From Candidatus Blochmanniella pennsylvanica str. BPEN (GTDB taxonomy: Bacteria; Pseudomonadota; Gammaproteobacteria; Enterobacterales; Enterobacteriaceae): DNA of 64,000 bases. This document shows positions 52,496-64,000 of this stretch, in pieces; position 1 is the first letter of the stretch, and every line of letters begins with the position of its first letter. The notes under the pieces were generated by a model, which saw only the letters and a program-made list of their open reading frames with translations, did not search any database and was not told the origin of the DNA. The position numbers and the translations under genes were made by a program. Location: the NCBI RefSeq assembly GCF_000011745.1, contig NC_007292.1, positions 558,001 through 622,000 on the forward strand. The letters run 5' to 3'.

Positions 52496-53770
52496 CTACT
52501 TCATTATATTTCTCATAATTGGACTGACAGCATGAAAAGATCCAAATACTAAAATGCAATCATCAAATGATGCATCTAATACAGCTTGATTCCAAGCATC
52601 TAATATATTACTAAATATTTGAACATTACAATGCAACAAACAATCAGATAATTCTACAGAACTTGCAGAAAACGGGACATTTAAATCAGAACAATACCAG
52701 ACGTCAACCAAATGACTTAAACAATATATGGTACCTTGAATATCCTTATTTTTTAACATTCCTATGACCATTCTCACTTTACCTGTCCTTCTTTTAAGAA
52801 GGACAGGTAATCGTTTAGTTAAATAATTAGCAGCATGAGGATTATGCCCTACATCTAATATTGCAATTGGTCTGCGAGTAACTATTTGAAAACGTCCTGG
52901 CAACGTAGCTACTTGCAACCCATAGCTTATTGCTGTTTTATCCACCAAAAAAGGTAACCAATATAATACACTTAACGCTGTAGCGGCATTTTCTATTGGA
53001 ATTATAGGTAACGGTAAATCATATAATAATTTATACTCATTAGAGCACTCCCACCAAATCCACTTATTTCCATAAACACGAAAATTCCAGTCCCTCCCAC
53101 GCGCAAACAACATTGCTCCACAATATTGTGCCATTTTGCGCGCAATCACTGGAAAACAACTTTCACCAATTACTGCTGGTTTGTTAAAACGAAAAATACC
53201 TGATTTTTCCTGTGCAATCATATCACGATTTATACCTAAAAAATCAGTATGATCTATTGCAAAATTAGTAATTACAGAAATATCAGGGTTGACAATATTT
53301 GTTGCATCTAATCTACCGCCTAATCCAACTTCAAGAATTACTACATCTAATTTAGCTCGCTTAAATATATACAAAGCAGACAAAGTAATAAATTCAAAAT
53401 AAGTTAATGCAATATGATGACGCACGGACTCTATAACAGACAATGCTTCAATATGAATACTATCTGGAAGCTCTTTTCCACACACTCGAATCCGTTCATT
53501 ATAAGAAAGTAGATGAGGAGAAGTATATAAACCAACCGTATTATTATTATTTAATAAAATAGTTTCTAATAAACAACATGTGGTGCCCTTACCATTTGTA
53601 CCTCCAACTAGTATAACATACTCTGCAGGATGCATTAAACCAAGATTAATAGCTATTTTTCGTACCCTATCGAGATTTAAATCAATTAATACATGACTTA
53701 AAGATTCAATATAATTCAGCCATTTTCCCAGAGATGATCGCTCGGGGGGAGTATGAAAAATTTTATTCAT
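52496..53770 (-). CDS. folC: Bifunctional dihydrofolate synthase / folylpolyglutamate synthase
   Basis: Adds glutamate to dihydropteroate and to folates; Mur-ligase family. 424 residues (E. coli 422). P-loop VGGTNGKGTTCCLLETILL (about 55-75), NERIRVCGKELPD, TYFEFITLSALYIF, LEVGLGGRLDATNIV, NFAIDHTDFLG, AILDVGHNPHAANYL and VFGSFHAVSPIMR. Intact. Preceded by accD at 66 bases, the same neighbour as in E. coli. Together with folE it indicates that folate is made. Confidence 0.96.
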   Translation of the reverse strand: MNKIFHTPPERSSLGKWLNYIESLSHVLIDLNLDRVRKIAINLGLMHPAEYVILVGGTNGKGTTCCLLETILLNNNNTVGLYTSPHLLSYNERIRVCGKELPDSIHIEALSVIESVRHHIALTYFEFITLSALYIFKRAKLDVVILEVGLGGRLDATNIVNPDISVITNFAIDHTDFLGINRDMIAQEKSGIFRFNKPAVIGESCFPVIARKMAQYCGAMLFARGRDWNFRVYGNKWIWWECSNEYKLLYDLPLPIIPIENAATALSVLYWLPFLVDKTAISYGLQVATLPGRFQIVTRRPIAILDVGHNPHAANYLTKRLPVLLKRRTGKVRMVIGMLKNKDIQGTIYCLSHLVDVWYCSDLNVPFSASSVELSDCLLHCNVQIFSNILDAWNQAVLDASFDDCILVFGSFHAVSPIMRNIMK

Positions 53771-53836
53771 ATTTTACAACAATTTTAATTATTGTAGTAT
53801 TTTTTCATGGATATAAATTAATAAAAATATAGATAT

Positions 53837-54721
53837 CTATTCAACACAATGTCTATAATCAACTTTTGGTATTGGTTGTTGAGTTAACTTGGCTAATAAC
53901 CCTGCTACTTTAAATCGCAAATCTGGTCTACGTATAATTAGATCAATCGACCCTTTTTCCAGCAAAAATTCACTACGTTGAAATCCCAACGGTAATTTTT
54001 CTCGAACTGTTTGCTCAATAATCCTAGGTCCAGCAAATCCTATAAGTGCTTTTGGCTCAGCAATATTCAGATCTCCTAACATGGCTAAGCTAGCAGATAC
54101 TCCTCCCATAGTAGGATTAGTTAAAACAGAAATATATGGTAAACATCGTTCATGTAAATTAGCTAACGCGGCACTAGTTCTCGCCATTTGCATTAAAGAC
54201 ATAAGAGCTTCTTGCATACGAGCGCCACCACTTGCAGTAAAACAAACTAACGGACACTTAATTTTTAAGGCTTGATTTACTGCATGCACAAAACGAGCTC
54301 CCACTACAGAAGACATCGATCCGCCAATAAAAGCAAATTCAAAAGAAGCAGCAACAATCTTCATGCCATATAAAGTACCCTGCATAACTATCAATGCATC
54401 TTTTTCTTTTGTTATTTTTTGTGCTGAAATTAAACGATCTTTATATCTTTTTGAATCTCTAAACTTTAAAACATCTTTGGGTTCAAATTCACTTCCTAAT
54501 TCAGATGTACTTCCTTTATCTAAAAAAGAAAATAAACGCACCCTCGCTGCAATTCTCATATGATGATCGCATTTAGGGCACACTTCTAAATTACGTTCTA
54601 ACTCTTTTTTATATAACAATTGACCACAATTATCACACTTAGTCCATATTCCCTTGGGAATATCTATTTTTCGGGTAGGTATAATGGTGCTTTTATTAAA
54701 AATTCGTTCAATCCAACTCAT
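53837..54721 (-). CDS. accD: Acetyl-CoA carboxylase carboxyltransferase subunit beta
   Basis: With AccA, transfers carboxyl from biotin to acetyl-CoA for fatty-acid synthesis. 294 residues (E. coli 304). N-terminal four-cysteine zinc ribbon ([20 protein letters not shown], then PKCDHH; about 28-52). Crotonase-like core with [37 protein letters not shown] and [21 protein letters not shown] lies 7 bases before the ATG. Intact. Confidence 0.97.
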   Translation of the reverse strand: MSWIERIFNKSTIIPTRKIDIPKGIWTKCDNCGQLLYKKELERNLEVCPKCDHHMRIAARVRLFSFLDKGSTSELGSEFEPKDVLKFRDSKRYKDRLISAQKITKEKDALIVMQGTLYGMKIVAASFEFAFIGGSMSSVVGARFVHAVNQALKIKCPLVCFTASGGARMQEALMSLMQMARTSAALANLHERCLPYISVLTNPTMGGVSASLAMLGDLNIAEPKALIGFAGPRIIEQTVREKLPLGFQRSEFLLEKGSIDLIIRRPDLRFKVAGLLAKLTQQPIPKVDYRHCVE

Positions 54722-55071
54722 TTTTAACCTTTAAATTCTTAACGAAATTAAGTATGCTTAACATATATTCAGATACTGTAAACATTAATAATTCCATGTT
54801 CACAAATTATTTATAAAAAATAAATCCATTATTAAAAATATAGCTTAATAAAACTACCGCCTCATTAATAGTAATACAGTATATCAAATATATACCATAT
54901 ATAATTATTTTCATATACATATTTTGAGAAATATATTAAAAATAATTTAATCGCATGAAGACATCTTATAAAAATGATTATAAACAAGTAATTCATTTCT
55001 CATTAGAACACAGATTCACAGAAAGAAATATGTGCAAATGTGATAATAATGTAATACAAAATGCAAAATAT
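54722..55071. other. Spacer truA-accD
   Basis: 350 bases with no gene; E. coli has dedA here and I see no remnant. No strong hairpin or promoter stands out. Confidence 0.5.
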
Positions 55072-55857
55072 TTATGCGCACCACAGTTCTTCGATGAAAG
55101 AAGAAGGGATAGAAAAATCTGAAGGATATTTAACTTCCACCAAATATAGACCACTAGCTGGAGCTGTTACACCAGCTAGTGATCTATTACAATTTTCTAA
55201 CAACTCTGCAATCCATTTTTCTGGTTGCTCCCCGCAACCAACTTTTACTAAACTACCTACAATATTTCGTACCATACGATACATAAAAGAGTTAGCTTTA
55301 ATATCTATCACAATACATTGACCTTTACGTATTATACGTATATGATATAATTTTCTTCGTGCTGAATATGACTGACACCCTGCTGCACGAAACGAAGAGA
55401 AATCATTTTCTCCTAATAAATACTGAGCAGCATCACACATTTTATTGATATCTAAATATTTTTTATAATGCCAAGTTTTTCTAAATAACAAAGCAGATCG
55501 TATGCAATTATTATTAATAATATAACAATAACGACGAGAAATGGCGCTAAATCGAGCATGAAAGTCTTTATTTACTAACCTAGCCCAGCGCACGCAAATA
55601 CTTGACGGCAAATAACGATTCATACCCAATGTCCAAGCTGATTTTGAGCGCCGAGAATAAGTTTCAAAATGAACAACTTGTCCCAAAGCGTGTACTCCAG
55701 AATCGGTTCTTCCCGCGCAAAATACCGTTACTGATTCAGATGTTATTTTTTTTATAGCATTTTCTATATAACTCTGGATACTAGGCGCATCTCTTTGTCT
55801 TTGCCAACCGCAGTACCAAGACCCATCGTATTCAATGCCTAAAGCTAATTTCTGCAT
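55072..55857 (-). CDS. truA: tRNA pseudouridine synthase A
   Basis: Makes pseudouridine at positions 38-40 of tRNA anticodon arms. 261 residues (E. coli 270). The catalytic Asp is in CAGRTDSGVHALGQVVHF (about residue 52); also ALGIEYDGSWYCGWQRQ at the start, SFMYRMVRNIVGSLVKVG and APASGLYLVEVKYP near the end. Intact. Order fabB-pdxB-truA-accD-folC agrees with E. coli, with usg and dedA missing. Confidence 0.96.
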   Translation of the reverse strand: MQKLALGIEYDGSWYCGWQRQRDAPSIQSYIENAIKKITSESVTVFCAGRTDSGVHALGQVVHFETYSRRSKSAWTLGMNRYLPSSICVRWARLVNKDFHARFSAISRRYCYIINNNCIRSALLFRKTWHYKKYLDINKMCDAAQYLLGENDFSSFRAAGCQSYSARRKLYHIRIIRKGQCIVIDIKANSFMYRMVRNIVGSLVKVGCGEQPEKWIAELLENCNRSLAGVTAPASGLYLVEVKYPSDFSIPSSFIEELWCA

Positions 55858-56373
55858 TACACTACAACTTTTATTAAATATATTAATTATGATGAATCTA
55901 TATGAGATTAATGCTGTTTACATGAGTTCCAATTAAATATAAAGATACATAACTGATATTTTATATTAAAAAAACAATACATACACACACAATACAAGTT
56001 AATTAACTTCAATGATAATGGAACCACAAAGCACAATGGTTCATAATCTATATCTGCAATATAAAAATATCTCAAAATCAGTACATAATAACTGTTAATA
56101 AAAAAATCAATAGACTACATTACATGGCATTCTGATTAACAAAAAACACAAACTCTTATCTACTATATATAAAAGTAGATATACCTCATTCATAATAAAT
56201 CGCACGTAAAACACTGTTCAACACATACAAACAATAATCCTTAAAAATGCTTGTATACAAAAAACTCTTTACCATAAAAATACAGTTATAACCCACTCAA
56301 TCACTCAATATGCACATTATAATACAAAAACTAGTAAACATGGACGCAATACAACACATATGCAAATATAATT
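55858..56373. other. Spacer pdxB-truA
   Basis: 516 bases with no gene, where E. coli has usg. An 8-bp hairpin TATCTACT / AGTAGATA lies at 56157-56181. No usg remnant could be recognised. Confidence 0.5.
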
Positions 56374-57516
<1,143 letters not shown>

Positions 57517-57644
57517 TTACTATATGTAAAGATTAAAATAATCATAATAACCACTCACCACGATTGCATGATTTCGTCATACCCGATCATACAAGTATAA
57601 TATCGGTTTAAACCTCAATGCCCTGAATATACACATTTAAAACT

Positions 57645-57680
57645 ATACATTGTATTTTATACGCATAAAATACAATGTAT
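57645..57680 (-). terminator. Probable terminator of fabB
   Basis: A perfect 16-bp stem ATACATTGTATTTTAT / ATAAAATACAATGTAT (57645-57660 and 57665-57680) with loop ACGC, 41 bases past the fabB stop. On the minus strand it is followed by AGTTTTAAAT. Also upstream of pdxB, so it separates the two genes. Confidence 0.65.
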
Positions 57681-57720
57681 GACACTAAAACCTTATATAA
57701 CCAAAATATTAACAAAACAT

Positions 57721-58935
57721 TCAGGAATATTTACTCATAATTAATGTAGCATTTGTTCCCCCGAACCCAAAACTATTAGTCATGGCTGTTTTCAATTTAC
57801 GATAAACAGGATTATTAATAATAATTCTCATATTTTTCATATATGGATCTAAATGATCAATATTAATACTCGGAGCGATAAAATTATGTTTTAACATTAA
57901 TAAAGTAAAAATAGTTTCATGAACTCCAGCGGCTCCTAATGAATGCCCAGTCATTGACTTAGTAGAAGAAAAAGAAGGATGTTGATCACCAAAAATTTCA
58001 CGGATAGCCCAAATTTCTTTAATATCACCTATTTGAGTTGATGTACCGTGCACATTAAGATAATCTATCGAACCGCCAACATTTCTTAATGCCATTTTCA
58101 TACATCGAATTGCTCCTTCTCCAGAAGGAGCAACCATATCACATCCATCAGACGTAGCTCCATACCCAACAATTTCTGCATAAATATAAGCTCCACGACT
58201 TAAAGCATGCGTTAACTCTTCTATTACAACTATCCCTCCACCTCCCGCAATTACGAATCCATCTCTATTAATGTCATAAGGACGAGATGCTCTCTCTGGT
58301 GTCGTATTATACTTCGTAGATAATGCACCCATAGCATCAAATTCACAAGCCATTTCCCAACATAATTCCTCTCCGCCTCCAGCAAAAATAATAGATTGTT
58401 TTCCTGATTGAATTAATTCAACCGCATTTCCGATACAATGTGTAGATGTAGAACAAGCGGAACTGATAGAATAACTGACCCCGCGAATTTTAAAAGAAGT
58501 AGCCAAACATGCTGATACGCCTGAAGCCATAGATTTAGTTACCATATAAGGACCCACTCCTCTCAAACCACGCAAACGCATTCCATTAGATCCAGAAACT
58601 TGATTACGTGGAGATCCCCCTCCGGACCCGACAATCAATCCTGTTTGATCATTAGAAACCATACCTGTAGATAATCCAGAATCTATTATGGCCTGTTCCA
58701 TAGATAAATAAGTATAAATAGATGCATCGCTCATAAAACGAGCAATCTTACGATCAATTAATCCAGATGTATTCAGTTTAATATTACCCCAAACATGACT
58801 GCGCATGCCAGATTCTTTTAATTCTTGAGAAAAAGTGACTCCAGATCTACCATTTTTTAAAGAAACCAAAACTTCATTCTGATTATTTCCAATACTTGAT
58901 ATAATCCCTAAACCAGTGATAACAGCGCGTTTCAT
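57721..58935 (-). CDS. fabB: 3-oxoacyl-[acyl-carrier-protein] synthase I
   Basis: Condensing enzyme of fatty-acid elongation, also needed for unsaturated chains. About 404 residues (E. coli 406). Active-site Cys in [16 protein letters not shown] (about 163), His in [11 protein letters not shown] and [12 protein letters not shown], and [12 protein letters not shown] at the end. The longest open frame begins at 58977, but the family starts [11 protein letters not shown], which corresponds to the ATG at 58935. A GAGG lies 12 bases before it. Confidence 0.96.
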   Translation of the reverse strand: MKRAVITGLGIISSIGNNQNEVLVSLKNGRSGVTFSQELKESGMRSHVWGNIKLNTSGLIDRKIARFMSDASIYTYLSMEQAIIDSGLSTGMVSNDQTGLIVGSGGGSPRNQVSGSNGMRLRGLRGVGPYMVTKSMASGVSACLATSFKIRGVSYSISSACSTSTHCIGNAVELIQSGKQSIIFAGGGEELCWEMACEFDAMGALSTKYNTTPERASRPYDINRDGFVIAGGGGIVVIEELTHALSRGAYIYAEIVGYGATSDGCDMVAPSGEGAIRCMKMALRNVGGSIDYLNVHGTSTQIGDIKEIWAIREIFGDQHPSFSSTKSMTGHSLGAAGVHETIFTLLMLKHNFIAPSINIDHLDPYMKNMRIIINNPVYRKLKTAMTNSFGFGGTNATLIMSKYS

Positions 58936-59739
58936 TTTTTTTATATACCTCATGATAATAATGTTTTGCAATACCAAAATCGTACTAAACCTTAAACATA
59001 TCTACTTAAAATGTTAAATCGTACGGTAAAAATTATTAACATAAGAAAGAACTCAATAATTCAAAAACCAAATCATTACTTATATAAATATTTTAAAAGA
59101 ATATTCTACTGATCTTCAGGACATATCCCCTTAAATTGTAATTCAACATACAAAACTGTATTATTTTGCGATTTAATAATTATTTATACCGTTATAATAT
59201 ATGACAGTATCAAGCGCATACCAATATAATTATATATAATGTGATTTAATCATCAAAGTATACTGTTTCAAAATAAATAGCACTACATCTCATAGAACAA
59301 AAAAAATCGTAACACATTTATGAAAAATATAAACACAACAATTATAGCTCACTACAAACATATATTTATAATTGGTAGTGATTTAAAATTAAAATGTTGT
59401 ATTAATTACAAAACATATTCAATGCAATTGAATTGCATATGCATAATTTAGTAAGTTTAATAAATTATAATCAACATATAACTACAACAAAGTACAAAAT
59501 CATATATACAATATCTATATATACAGTCAATAAACACGAATACGTAATTATATGATAACCATACTCATGGTATACATTTATTCAACTATCTAATAACACC
59601 AATATCCTCATATGTACATGTCTGCGCATAAATTACAAAAATATAATACTTTAATTTTTAATTATAAAACAAATTACACTTTCAAATACAATAACTTTAT
59701 AAGATCTATATATGAATATAATCACAGGAATTACAATCT
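58936..59739. other. Divergent spacer fabB-prmB
   Basis: 804 bases without a recognisable gene. A short inverted repeat ATGCAAT / ATTGCAT is at 59422-59438. AT-rich throughout; the promoters of fabB and prmB should be here but I cannot distinguish them. Confidence 0.5.
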
Positions 59740-60654
59740 ATGAAAAACGCAACTAAGGAAACACTGACAGAAATTAATACTATATTAGACATATTACGCT
59801 GGAGTAGCAGTCAATTTAATGCTAACCCAATTTTTTATGGGCATGGTACTGATAATTTTTGGGACGAAACATTACATTTAATACTACCTAGTTTATATTT
59901 ACCTATAAATATTCCAACCCAAATATACCAAGCTCATTTAACCTCAAGAGAGCGCTCTAAAATAATCAAGTTAGTTAACTATCGCATCAATAAACGCATA
60001 CCAGTCCCTTACTTAACTTATCAAGCATGGTTTTGTGGTTTAAAGTTTTATGTAGATAAACGAGTGTTTATTCCTCGCTCTCCAATTGGAGAGCTAATTA
60101 CATCATGTTTTAATGATCTATTACCCTATTACCCATATCGTATTCTTGATATAGGTACTGGCAGCGGATGTATCGCTGTTGCAATTGCTACAGTTTACCC
60201 AAAATCTGAAATAGATGCAGTAGATATTTCTATCGATGCATTAAAAGTAGCTGAACATAATATAAAACTATATAATTTAGAACATCGTGTTTTCCCTATT
60301 CATTCCGATTTATTTAGCAATTTGCCGCAATTAAAATACGATTTAATCATAACTAACCCTCCTTATGTAAAGAATTCGGATATATATAAATTACCGAAAG
60401 AATTTCATTATGAACCTGTGATATCATTATCTGCAGATAATGATGGATTAAAGATAATTCAAAAAATATTAATGAACGTTATACATCATTTAAATACAAA
60501 TGGAACTTTAATATGCGAAGTAGGTAGCACTAAAATGGCATTAATAGAGCGTTATCCAAATATACCATTTCGTTGGTTGCGTCTTTCTAACGGAGGAGAA
60601 GGTGTATTTATGTTAACTTATAAGCAATTATTATCTTTTAACAACACTGAATAG
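59740..60654 (+). CDS. prmB: Ribosomal protein L3 glutamine methyltransferase
   Basis: SAM-dependent N5-glutamine methyltransferase acting on ribosomal protein L3. 304 residues (E. coli 310). N-terminal YGHGTDNFWDETLHLILPSL, RVFIPRSPIGELI, SAM motif ILDIGTGSGCIAVAIA (about 135-150), VDAVDISIDALKVAE and the substrate-binding NPPY motif in LIITNPPYVKNSD. The wording fits PrmB rather than the paralogue PrmC. AGGA stands 12 bases before the ATG. Followed by aroC at 24 bases, as in E. coli. Confidence 0.95.
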   Translation: MKNATKETLTEINTILDILRWSSSQFNANPIFYGHGTDNFWDETLHLILPSLYLPINIPTQIYQAHLTSRERSKIIKLVNYRINKRIPVPYLTYQAWFCGLKFYVDKRVFIPRSPIGELITSCFNDLLPYYPYRILDIGTGSGCIAVAIATVYPKSEIDAVDISIDALKVAEHNIKLYNLEHRVFPIHSDLFSNLPQLKYDLIITNPPYVKNSDIYKLPKEFHYEPVISLSADNDGLKIIQKILMNVIHHLNTNGTLICEVGSTKMALIERYPNIPFRWLRLSNGGEGVFMLTYKQLLSFNNTE

Positions 60655-60678
60655 TCAACAATTAAGGAAATTTTAATA

Positions 60679-61743
60679 ATGGCTGGTAATAGTATTGGGC
60701 AATTTTTTAGAGTTACAACATTTGGAGAATCACATGGATCTGCATTAGGTGGTATTATTGATGGAGTACCCCCAAGTCTTCCTTTAACAGAAAAAGATCT
60801 ACAATACGATCTAGATCGTAGACGTCCGGGTTCTTCTCGCTATACTAGTCAGCGATCAGAATTAGATACGGTAGAAATTTTATCTGGTGTCTTTAATGGA
60901 AAAACAACGGGCACTAGTATAGGATTACTCATTAAAAATACTGATCATCGGCCTCAAGATTACGAAAAAATAAAAAATCTATACCGACCTGGGCATGCTG
61001 ATTATACTTATGAAAAAAAATACGGTTTTAGAGATTACCGAGGCGGAGGACGTTCTTCAGCACGTGAAACAGCAGTGCGTGTAGCAGCAGGAGCTGTTGC
61101 TAAAAAATATCTGTTTAATAAAAAAAATATAAAAATTCGTGGATTCTTAGCACAAATGGGCGATGTTCATTGTAATTTAAAAGATTGGCGACAAGTCAAT
61201 AACAATCCATTCTTTTGCCCTGATCTTGAAAAATTAACTGCATTAGATACATTAATAAATAATTTACAAAAATCTGGAGACTCTATTGGCGCAAAAATAA
61301 CAGTAATAGCAGAAAATATACCAATTGGTTTAGGTGAACCTGTATTCGATCGACTTGATGCTGATTTAGCTCATGCATTGATGAGTATTAATGCAGTAAA
61401 AGGAGTAGAAATTGGAGATGGATTTTCAGTTATTACTAAACGTGGTAGCGAACATCGAGACGAAATGACATTAGATGGATTTAACAGCAATAATTCAGGA
61501 GGAATATTAGGCGGAATTAGCAATGGTCAACCAATAATCATGCATATAGCCATTAAACCAACCTCAAGCATAACAGTACCAGGAAAAACCATTACACGTG
61601 AAAATGAAGAAACACAGGTCGTTACTATAGGACGACATGATCCTTGCATAGGAATTAGAGTAGTACCTATAGCAGAAGCTATGGTCGCCATTGTTGTAAT
61701 AGATCATCTACTTAGACAACGCGCACAATGTGAAAAAATATAA
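60679..61743 (+). CDS. aroC: Chorismate synthase
   Basis: Last step of the shikimate pathway, needing reduced FMN. 354 residues (E. coli 361). Signatures: [71 protein letters not shown] and [23 protein letters not shown] lies before the ATG. Probably co-transcribed with prmB. Chorismate feeds aromatic amino acids, folate and ubiquinone, which links it to folE, folC and ubiG in this window. Confidence 0.97.
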   Translation: MAGNSIGQFFRVTTFGESHGSALGGIIDGVPPSLPLTEKDLQYDLDRRRPGSSRYTSQRSELDTVEILSGVFNGKTTGTSIGLLIKNTDHRPQDYEKIKNLYRPGHADYTYEKKYGFRDYRGGGRSSARETAVRVAAGAVAKKYLFNKKNIKIRGFLAQMGDVHCNLKDWRQVNNNPFFCPDLEKLTALDTLINNLQKSGDSIGAKITVIAENIPIGLGEPVFDRLDADLAHALMSINAVKGVEIGDGFSVITKRGSEHRDEMTLDGFNSNNSGGILGGISNGQPIIMHIAIKPTSSITVPGKTITRENEETQVVTIGRHDPCIGIRVVPIAEAMVAIVVIDHLLRQRAQCEKI

Positions 61744-62051
61744 TAATAATCCAAACTAAATATAGGATTAAACTAAAAAAATAAATACATGTATGTATAA
61801 CTAAAAACCACGATCAATATCTTTACAATTATCCATGCAAAATCAAATCATAAGTAGATATAATGTCATGTATATTAAATCAATAAAATTATTTTTTAAC
61901 AAATTTTACATTTTAAAACAGTTCTATGCCATGCATATCTTTTTTATATATAAAGACATCTATCATTTTACAGTATCCAAAAAACGCCAAATAACATATA
62001 TGGATTGATGTTTATTAGAATGTAATAACAATTTGAATATATGATCAACAA
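61744..62051. other. Spacer aroC to tRNA-Arg
   Basis: 308 bases with no gene. A weak 6-bp inverted repeat (TAATCC / GGATTA, 61747-61770) just past aroC could be its terminator. No clear tRNA promoter. Confidence 0.4.
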
Positions 62052-62123
62052 GTCTTCGTAGTTAAAAGGATATAACGAGCCTCTCCTAAAGGCTAATTAC
62101 AGGTTCGATTCCTGTCGAAGACA
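62052..62123 (+). tRNA. tRNA-Arg (CCT anticodon)
   Basis: Acceptor GTCTTCG / CGAAGAC, discriminator A; D-arm TAGTTAAAAGGATATAAC; anticodon stem AGCCT / AGGCT with loop CTCCTAA giving CCT; T-arm ACAGGTTCGATTCCTGT. Close to E. coli argW. The 3' CCA is not encoded (CAC follows). Confidence 0.95.
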
Positions 62124-62542
62124 CACAGTAGTTATATAAGCATATATAACTCGACGTTAAATACACTTAAAATACATGTACAATACGGTACCGTGTAATA
62201 ATCTTGTTTCTATTAAATTTAAAACTTTAAAATAGACATTTCCATGCCCTAACTGCCTATTAAATACAACAATACATAATAGTAAGTAGTAAGATATACT
62301 TATGTGATAAACACATAAATATAAACAATTATAAAAATTAAATAATTAATAATTATCTATTTTTTCTAAAATAGAGACAAAATAATTTATAAATAATGGT
62401 TACCTCTACATATAAATCTATAAAACATTTTATTTAATTAAATTAAAACAAATTTTAATAATAACGAAAACATACATAGTGAACCAAGACGCGATAAAAC
62501 AGAAAATTTTTAAAGCAATCACCTATATTAATGTATTATTTA
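62124..62542. other. Spacer tRNA-Arg to mntH
   Basis: 419 bases between convergent genes, with no gene. Two small hairpins may serve as terminators: TTATGTG / CACATAA at 62300-62318 and TCTATTTT / AAAATAGA at 62356-62375. Confidence 0.45.
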
Positions 62543-63802
<1,260 letters not shown>

Positions 63803-63922
63803 TTATTCGAGCTTATTTTATATACATTAAATAAAGTAATTGTACTATAATGGGTATATAATTAGAGATCGAATTTGAAGATCTAATTTCACTATATATA
63901 GTTACGTTTTTGAATACAAATA

Positions 63923-63942
63923 AGTATAGCATAGGCTAACTT
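63923..63942 (-). promoter_or_regulatory. MntR-box-like operator over an extended -10 promoter of mntH
   Basis: On the plus strand the 20 bases read AGTATAGC-ATAG-GCTAACTT. The E. coli MntR box, as I remember it, is AACATAGC-AAAG-GCTATGTT: 15 of 20 positions agree, including both inner TAGC/GCTA half-sites and the 4-base spacing. On the minus strand the same bases contain TGCTATACT, an extended -10 element (TG-N-TATACT, 63923-63931) aimed at mntH. No clear -35 is seen, which is usual for extended -10 promoters. Regulation by MntR is inference; mntR is not in this window. Confidence 0.5.
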
Positions 63943-64000
63943 TTTAAATTATATTTTTTTTAAATCCATTAATTATCTTCTAACAACTATGATGCTATAA

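Noticed and set aside
58936-58977. N-terminal extension of fabB in the longest frame
   Set aside because: FabB proteins start [11 protein letters not shown], which corresponds to the ATG at 58935.

Overview
This window is AT-rich (roughly 70% or more A+T by eye) and carries enterobacterial genes in an order that is a thinned-out version of the Escherichia coli map. Conserved neighbours stand next to one another with deleted genes between them, spacers are long and nearly featureless, and there are no phages, insertion sequences or CRISPR arrays. That is the signature of an obligate insect endosymbiont of the Gammaproteobacteria. A complete histidine operon, a full nuo operon, a general porin, gutQ, and ubiG with nrdA/nrdB point most to an ant endosymbiont of the Candidatus Blochmannia type. 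This genus call is inference; species level cannot be told from here.

Layout. 1-2954: start of aspS (minus strand, cut by the window edge) and divergent argS, separated by two perfect 44-bp palindromes. 2978-7560: murJ, mdtH, tRNA-Ser(GGA), tRNA-Ser(CGA) and tRNA-Asn(GTT). 7638-11205: gutQ, tmaR (yeeX) and sbcB. 11562-18824: remnant of the his leader peptide, then hisG-D-C-B-H-A-F-I as one tight operon with hisH broken by a poly(A) frameshift. 19078-25915: gnd, metG (short form), folE, rplY and tRNA-Pro(GGG). 25897-31448: ddlA (its 3' end runs into the tRNA), an OmpC/OmpF-type porin, and gyrA without its acidic tail. 31738-36548: ubiG, nrdA, nrdB, yfaE. 36648-51831: complete NADH dehydrogenase I operon nuoA to nuoN on the minus strand. 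52496-58935: folC, accD, truA, pdxB, fabB (minus strand). 59740-63778: prmB, aroC, tRNA-Arg(CCT), mntH.

The genes form coherent functions: histidine biosynthesis, which suits nutrient provision to a host, aerobic respiration (NuoA-N with UbiG), deoxynucleotide supply (NrdAB plus the YfaE ferredoxin), fatty-acid synthesis (AccD, FabB), cofactors (FolE, FolC, PdxB), envelope construction (MurJ, DdlA, GutQ, porin), chorismate (AroC), manganese uptake (MntH), and translation.

I found no new biological system. The observations most worth checking are the slippage-prone hisH, the hisL relic, the long perfect hairpins in spacers, the ddlA/tRNA-Pro convergent overlap, a MntR-box-like site over an extended -10 before mntH, the cysteine-rich porin, and the missing C-terminal modules of GyrA and MetG. 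Several starts were moved from the longest open frame on the basis of homology or ribosome-binding sites, as noted in the entries. All comparisons with E. coli proteins are from memory, not from a search.
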